From: Candidatus Roizmanbacteria bacterium RIFCSPLOWO2_02_FULL_40_13
GTDB taxonomy: Bacteria > Patescibacteriota > Microgenomatia > UBA1406 > GWC2-37-13
Length of the DNA stretch: 64,000 nucleotides
Direction: 5' to 3'
Assembly: GCA_001789965.1 (NCBI GenBank)
Contig: MGBA01000001.1
Location: 62,001-126,000, forward strand
Shown here: positions 59,856 to 64,000 of the stretch, piece after piece
Layout: each line of letters begins with the position of its first letter
Position numbering within the stretch: the first letter of the stretch is position 1
Position numbers and translations under genes: made by a program
The notes under the pieces: model-generated
The model's input: the letters and a program-made list of their open reading frames with translations, nothing else
Told to the model about the DNA's origin: nothing
The model's database searches: none

Positions 59856-60845
59856 TTAATCTAAAAATGTTAAACTGCCATCGTATAATCTTCTGATATC
59901 TGAAATTCCATACTGTAGCATTACTAATCGATCAAGTCCCATTCCGAAAGCAAATCCCGACCATTTTGAGGTGTCAATTTTGCACATCTTGAGAAGATTA
60001 GGATGAATCATTCCGCAACCAAGCGCTTCGATATAACCTCGATACTTGCATACCGAGCAACCCCTGCCTTTGCAAAAGGTGCATTCAATATCAAGTCCGG
60101 CACCAGGCTCAACTTCAGGATAGTATTTACATCTAAATCTAGTTTTTGTATCTGGGCCATAGAGAAATTTTACAAACTCAATAAGAGTTCCTTTTAGGTT
60201 TGCCATACTCACATTTTTATCAACGAGAACTCCTTGGTACTGATAAAACATGGAGTTGTTGGTAGGATTGGCGGTTTCGTTTCTATATACCTTTCCTGGT
60301 ACAACAATTCTAATCGGCATCTTTTCGTGTGAAAGCGCTCGTGCTTCCACGGAAGAAGTATGGGTACGAAGAAGCAGCTCTGGCTCTTTTATATAAAGGG
60401 TGTCTGCAAGTTCACGTGCAGGATGGTCAAGCGGAAGATTTAGTTTTTCAAAGTTATACTCATTAGTCTCTATTTCAGGACCGTCATAGACGCTATAACC
60501 TAAATATCGGAAAAACTCATTAATCTTTCTGATGACCTGGGTGGTAGGGTGAAGATCTCCCACTGCTGGTTTTGTACCAGGAAGTGAGGTGTCAAAATTG
60601 ATCACCGTTTTTTTTGAGACCATAGATCTCTTCTTATTTAATTCGGTTTCAATCTTGTTTTTAAATACATTAATCGCTTTTCCTTGTTCTTTTCTTTGTT
60701 CCTGTGAAAGTTTTCCAAGTCCCTTAAGAAGGTTGTTGATTACACCATTTCTACCGAGGTATTTAATACGAAGCTCTTCGAGTTGTTTGAGATCTTTAAC
60801 TGATTCTAGATCCTTTTCAAAGTCTTTCTGAGGAAGATTTGACAT
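59856..60845 (-). CDS. pheS: Phenylalanyl-tRNA synthetase alpha subunit
   Basis: A 329-residue catalytic subunit. HPARELADTLYI, LLRTHTSSVEARAL, GKVYRNETANPTN (motif 2) and FGMGLDRLVML (motif 3) are present, after an N-terminal coiled coil. CTFCKGRGCSVCKYRGYIEA is a cysteine cluster likely to bind zinc. An ATG at 60854 exists, but TATAAT (60853-60858) overlaps it and sits 7 nt before the ATG at 60845, which is preferred. Read-through from rplT is also likely. Confidence 0.95.
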   Translation of the reverse strand: MSNLPQKDFEKDLESVKDLKQLEELRIKYLGRNGVINNLLKGLGKLSQEQRKEQGKAINVFKNKIETELNKKRSMVSKKTVINFDTSLPGTKPAVGDLHPTTQVIRKINEFFRYLGYSVYDGPEIETNEYNFEKLNLPLDHPARELADTLYIKEPELLLRTHTSSVEARALSHEKMPIRIVVPGKVYRNETANPTNNSMFYQYQGVLVDKNVSMANLKGTLIEFVKFLYGPDTKTRFRCKYYPEVEPGAGLDIECTFCKGRGCSVCKYRGYIEALGCGMIHPNLLKMCKIDTSKWSGFAFGMGLDRLVMLQYGISDIRRLYDGSLTFLD

Positions 60846-60864
60846 GAAAGACATTATATGGGGT

Positions 60865-61209
60865 TTACTTTACCTTTTCAACAATTTTCTGAAATACTTC
60901 AGGATGTTCTACTGCAAGTTGGGAAAGAATCTTTCGGTCGACCTCAACCTTTTTCTTTTTTAATTGATTGACAAACTGACTATAGGTAAGCCCATGATTT
61001 CGGACTTCGGCGTTGATTCTTACGATCCATAATTTTCTAAAATCTCTTTTATTCTTTTTTCTTCCGTGAAACGCATATTCTCCGGCATGAAGGACCGCTT
61101 CCTTTGCCTTTTTAAATTGCTTGCCCCTGCTCATCCAATAACCCTTGGCCAGCTTTAAAACCTTTTTATGTCTATTTTTAGTAGTACTTCCTGCTTTTAC
61201 CCGTGTCAT
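60865..61209 (-). CDS. rplT: Ribosomal protein bL20
   Basis: A 114-residue early-assembly protein. It begins MTRVKAGSTTKNRHKKVLKL, then FHGRKKNKRDFRKLWIVRIN, the family signature, and ends in a globular domain. In other bacteria L20 represses its own operon; no obvious pseudoknot was seen. It follows rpmI by 1 bp. Confidence 0.97.
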   Translation of the reverse strand: MTRVKAGSTTKNRHKKVLKLAKGYWMSRGKQFKKAKEAVLHAGEYAFHGRKKNKRDFRKLWIVRINAEVRNHGLTYSQFVNQLKKKKVEVDRKILSQLAVEHPEVFQKIVEKVK

Positions 61210-61210
61210 A

Positions 61211-61408
61211 TTATGCTTTTCCTAACATCTTTTTAATTTTAGTAGCGTGTTTTCCAACCGTTTGTTTTACCTGTTTCAAACGACGGATCCGTCTCTTGCT
61301 CTTACTTGATCTGAGGTGTCTCAGATAATGAGACCGGTGTAACACCTTGCCTTTTTTTGTAAGCTTGAAACGCTTTTTTGCTGATTTTCTGGTTCTTTGT
61401 TTTCCCAT
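61211..61408 (-). CDS. rpmI: Ribosomal protein bL35
   Basis: A 65-residue basic protein starting MGKQRTRKSAKKRFKLTKKG, close to the usual MPKxKTRKSA opening, and ending KHATKIKKMLGKA. The ATG at 61408 is preferred over one at 61417, because the latter lies inside a palindromic repeat (61413-61467) and would add three unusual residues. Confidence 0.96.
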   Translation of the reverse strand: MGKQRTRKSAKKRFKLTKKGKVLHRSHYLRHLRSSKSKRRIRRLKQVKQTVGKHATKIKKMLGKA

Positions 61409-61412
61409 AATT

Positions 61413-61467
61413 GTCATGCTGAACTTGATTCAGCATCTCCTAGATCCTGAAATAAATTCAGGATGAC
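61413..61467. repeat. 55-bp palindromic intergenic element
   Basis: The ends are inverted copies, GTCATGCTGAA and TTCAGGATGAC. Inside are two hairpins: GCTGAACTTGATTCAGC and ATCCTGAA...TTCAGGAT. It fills the infC-rpmI gap and touches the rpmI start. Similar GTCATCCTGAA-type repeats are known from other bacterial genomes. Confidence 0.8.
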
Positions 61468-61475
61468 GCAGAGCG

Positions 61476-62009
61476 TCATTTTTTTCTCGATACAACTGTT
61501 CGTATAACTCTTCCCTCTAACCGTGGTTCTTTCGAAACCGTGACGTCGCCCAAGCTTGCAATAAACTTATTTACCAAGCTTATTCCCATGTCGCGCTTCC
61601 CCATCTCCCGTCCTTTTAGTGTTAGATTAACTCTTAATTGATTTCCGCTTGCTAAAAACTCTTGCCCTTTATGACTCAACCGCTCATAATCTGCAGTTGC
61701 TATAAAAAGAGATAGTTTGATATCTTTCGTGGTGCTTTTCTTAACACCTTTTTTCGCTTCTTTTTGTTTTTTTTCTTCTTGGTAGAGAAATTTTTTAAGA
61801 TCTATTATTTTTGCAACCGGCGGAACTGCCTGAGTTGCGATAAGTATCAGATCTACTTCTTGTTCTTGCGCTTTTTTGAGAGCTTCATCTTTTGACAAAA
61901 TACCGATTTGTTTTCCCTCTGCATCAATCACTCGAAGCTTGTCAGCTGTGATATTGTGATTAGTGGTATAAAATTTCTTTGGAGGAAATCTTTTATTGGT
62001 ACGTCTCAA
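61476..62009 (-). CDS. infC: Translation initiation factor IF-3
   Basis: A 177-residue factor that checks the start codon and keeps subunits apart. N-domain ITADKLRVIDAEGKQIGILS, linker rich in Lys, C-domain with LSLFIATADYERLSHKGQEF and KGREMGKRDMGISLVNKFI. The start codon is TTG at 62009 (no ATG fits); rare IF-3 starts are a known basis for autoregulation. It overlaps thrS by 17 bp. Confidence 0.95.
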   Translation of the reverse strand: MRRTNKRFPPKKFYTTNHNITADKLRVIDAEGKQIGILSKDEALKKAQEQEVDLILIATQAVPPVAKIIDLKKFLYQEEKKQKEAKKGVKKSTTKDIKLSLFIATADYERLSHKGQEFLASGNQLRVNLTLKGREMGKRDMGISLVNKFIASLGDVTVSKEPRLEGRVIRTVVSRKK

Positions 62010-63234
62010 TATTGCTCTTTATTAATTGAACAAACTCTGATAATTTCTGCAGACCCAAGTCTTTTCCTTCACGGGTTCGAATTGATACGCTTAAGGGCTT
62101 TACTGCAGTCTCTTTATCTCCAATTATAACCATATAGGGCACCTTTTGCAAGGTAGACTCCCTGATTTTCGCTCCCAATTGTTTATTATCATCATTCAAC
62201 TCAGACCGAATTCCTTCTTTAAGAAGCTCATCGTGTACCTTTTTTGCCGAAGTATTGTGTTTATCCGAGACAGATAAAACCTCAACTTGAATCGGTGAAA
62301 GCCACAGAGGAAACGCTCCTTGATAATGTTCCGTAATGATTCCAATAAAACGTTCAACCGATCCTAAAATTGCCCGGTGAATTATAACAGGCCGTTGGGG
62401 TTTTCCTTTTTCATCGATATATTCAAGTTTCATTTTATCTGGAATTTGGAAATCGAGTTGAATTGTGGTTAGTTGCCAGTCTCGACCTTGAGAGTCTCTT
62501 ATATGAATATCAATTTTTGGTCCATAAAAGGCTCCATCCTTTTCTTTTATGTCATATTTTATCTTTAGCTTTTCAAGCGCCGTTTTAAGATCCTCTTCTG
62601 CCTTAATCCAGAGTTTTGGATCTCCCATTGCTTTATCTGGTTTAGTAGAGAGGTAGAATTCGGTTTTAAAGCCAAATTGCCTGTAAAAATTAATAACGAG
62701 AAGAGTAAGCTCCTTGATCTCTTCCTGTATTTGATCGGGGCGTATAAAGTGATGAGCGTCATCAATTGTAAACTGTCTAACTCTAAAAAGACCTCCAAGT
62801 ACACCTGATAATTCATTTCTATGGAGGGTTCCAATCTCGGACAGGCGTAAGGGAAGATCTTGATAGCTCCTTATGCCACTTGAATAAATCAAACTTGCTT
62901 CGGGGCAATTCATTGGTTTAAGAGAATATTCCTCATCATCAACGAGAAGGTTAAACATGTTTTCGTGATAATAATCCCAATGGCCTGATCTCTTAAATAG
63001 AGAGTTCTTAACCATAACTGGAGTTAATACCTCTTGATATCCATTACGTGCTAAAAGCGTTTGGATAGTTCCCACCAACGTCTTATAGATAATTAGTCCT
63101 TTGTGATGCCAAAAGACAGCACCGGGTGCTACGTCATGAAAAGAAAATAGATCGAGCTCGCGCCCGATCTCACGGTGATCACGCTGAGCGTGATTTTTAT
63201 CCCGCTTAGCGGGTTGGTCTTTAAGTTTACTCAT
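61993..63234 (-). CDS. thrS: Threonyl-tRNA synthetase, catalytic and anticodon domains only
   Basis: A 413-residue class II synthetase. Motif 2 area LRLSEIGTLHRNELSGVLGG with zinc ligands Cys (MNCPEA), His (DDAHHF) and the late VIIHRAILGSVERFIGII (motif 3). The anticodon domain is at about 310-413. Both N-terminal TGS and editing (N2) domains are missing. The first 25 residues (QPAKRDKNHAQRDHREIG) are encoded by palindromic DNA. A TATAAT box (63242-63247) 7 nt upstream fixes the start. Confidence 0.96.
   Translation of the reverse strand: MSKLKDQPAKRDKNHAQRDHREIGRELDLFSFHDVAPGAVFWHHKGLIIYKTLVGTIQTLLARNGYQEVLTPVMVKNSLFKRSGHWDYYHENMFNLLVDDEEYSLKPMNCPEASLIYSSGIRSYQDLPLRLSEIGTLHRNELSGVLGGLFRVRQFTIDDAHHFIRPDQIQEEIKELTLLVINFYRQFGFKTEFYLSTKPDKAMGDPKLWIKAEEDLKTALEKLKIKYDIKEKDGAFYGPKIDIHIRDSQGRDWQLTTIQLDFQIPDKMKLEYIDEKGKPQRPVIIHRAILGSVERFIGIITEHYQGAFPLWLSPIQVEVLSVSDKHNTSAKKVHDELLKEGIRSELNDDNKQLGAKIRESTLQKVPYMVIIGDKETAVKPLSVSIRTREGKDLGLQKLSEFVQLIKSNIETYQ
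63177..63213. repeat. Palindromic repeats inside the thrS 5' coding region
   Basis: Two adjacent dyads, ATCACGCTGAGCGTGAT and CCCGCTTAGCGGG, share the GCTnAGC core seen in the tRNA-flanking repeats. They are translated as part of the ThrS N-terminus. Confidence 0.75.
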
Positions 63235-63241
63235 TAGGGTA

Positions 63242-63249
63242 ATTATACA
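63242..63249 (-). promoter_or_regulatory. -10 promoter of thrS
   Basis: TGTATAAT, 7 nt before the ATG at 63234; overlaps the stop codon of the upstream gene. Confidence 0.55.
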
Positions 63250-64000
63250 GAAGTTTCTTCAAGCTTTTCGTTTCGAATGCCAGGAGGGCTGACAAATACA
63301 CTAGAATTAGTCCAATCAGAGGCAAGATGATAAACATGCCATAAAGGAGCCAAACTAGTGGAAACTCTTCTTTGTATAAATTCTCTGATTTGCTCTTCTG
63401 TAAGTCCGTCGATATTTAAAAAATCCTCAATGGATCCAACTCCTTGAGTTATTGTAGTGTAGAAGTTTCCATCATAGCCGGCATCGCCTATAGCTCGTCT
63501 CATAAAATCTGCAGGACTTTGAGTTAACTCTCTGTAGTCTGGAGGGAGATCTAGAAGTTCTTCACCTGGCCATTCATTGAAACCGATAACATTTTCGTCA
63601 AAGCCAAAGGTGGAAGATGCAAAAGCAAGCGCCGGTACTCGGTAAGGAGCAGTTCTTATCGTATCAACTCTGCAAAACTCTTCAACGGTTCGTTTAAGGT
63701 CTGAAATCCTTCTTCTAAACTCGGATTCGTCCCACCTTCCATTTTCATCACCGTCGTATGTAACTACATTTTCAGCATCAAAAAGAACCCTAGCTGTAAT
63801 CATTCTTTCAAACATTCTTTGAGAGGCCAGAGCATCAAAAAGAGCATCGTACTTAGTAACAACCTTACTTGCTGATAAGAATTCATGAAAACCCTTAATA
63901 TATGCAGCCGCTAGCATAATAGAAGATCTTTCAGGATTAAATCGACGAAGGCGATCCGGTCCAACCGCAGAAATTACTTGATTTCTAGCCGCTTTTTTAT
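63243..64000 (-). CDS. Hypothetical protein, C-terminal 252 residues (partial)
   Basis: The reading frame is open to the right edge of the window, so the true start is outside. The visible part is soluble, acidic in its second half, with YDGDENGRWDESEFRRRISD, which resembles an EF-hand-like Asp-rich loop, and an EEFCRVDTIR-type segment. It ends near VYHLASDWTNSSVFVSPPG. I do not recognise the family. It lies 8 bp upstream of thrS. Confidence 0.7.
   Translation of the reverse strand, partial: KKAARNQVISAVGPDRLRRFNPERSSIMLAAAYIKGFHEFLSASKVVTKYDALFDALASQRMFERMITARVLFDAENVVTYDGDENGRWDESEFRRRISDLKRTVEEFCRVDTIRTAPYRVPALAFASSTFGFDENVIGFNEWPGEELLDLPPDYRELTQSPADFMRRAIGDAGYDGNFYTTITQGVGSIEDFLNIDGLTEEQIREFIQRRVSTSLAPLWHVYHLASDWTNSSVFVSPPGIRNEKLEETSV

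Noticed and set aside
61467-61482. Plus-strand terminator (GACGC-AGA-GCGTC plus T run)
   Set aside because: No plus-strand gene lies upstream; the hairpin overlaps the infC stop codon on the other strand.

Overview
This window reads as a compact, low-GC genome of the Candidate Phyla Radiation (Patescibacteria), most like Microgenomates/OP11. Four things point there. The 16S rRNA differs from the consensus at universal primer sites. Many housekeeping proteins are shortened: EF-Ts, PheT, ThrS, ProS, YbeY and DnaX. The gene content includes a bare type IV pilus, MreB, PBP1A, Prs and a membrane-anchored ClpC-like ATPase. TGA acts as stop (for example the RNase J/recR ATGA overlap), so the code is standard. 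Genes are packed with gaps of 0-100 bp and no insertion sequence, phage or CRISPR array is visible. A recurring pattern is an extended -10 box (TGnTATAAT) only 5-7 nt before the ATG of first genes, which implies leaderless transcripts; genes inside operons abut or overlap.

Layout. 1-5708 (minus): rpsF-ssb-rpsR, a hypothetical protein, S41 and HtrA proteases, a leader/terminator region, an Asp/Glu racemase and hisS (cut by the window edge). 5743-8795 (plus): a GT-C glycosyltransferase, a thioredoxin-like protein and a SIMPL protein. 8796-11122 (minus): cysS, tRNA-Pro(CGG), a Lys/Glu-rich protein and a DUF59 protein. 11193-13480 (plus): RNase J and recR. 13486-25529 (minus): prs, ybaB, dnaX, a truncated ybeY and rpsU; then a DHH-like protein, proS, a cytidylate-kinase-like protein, rseP, frr, tsf and rpsB; then galU with an Ig-like surface protein; then the Clp-like ATPase.

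25594-31966 (plus) is the accessory highlight. A 9-codon leader ORF is followed by a tandem ATP-grasp ligase, a MurL-like PP-loop enzyme, a fold-III PLP decarboxylase and a FemABX/BioF2-like acyltransferase. This looks like a pathway that builds or modifies a peptide or cell-wall precursor. Next come tRNA-Val and tRNA-Ile with structured repeats, an MgtE-regulatory-domain/NRAMP-like pair, a small membrane protein and a solitary 16S rRNA gene (minus). The 16S has its own processing stem and two good upstream promoters.

36947-52694 holds mreB divergent from an O-antigen-ligase-like protein, two prepilins, the rpmF-nusB-rnc-rpsP block, pilMNO, six further prepilins, holB, and pilB-pilT-pilC. 52697-58004 holds recG, a 35-residue membrane peptide, PBP1A and a family-4 uracil-DNA glycosylase. 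58007-63234 (minus) is the classical thrS-infC-rpmI-rplT-pheS-pheT cluster. An unrecognised partial gene closes the window.
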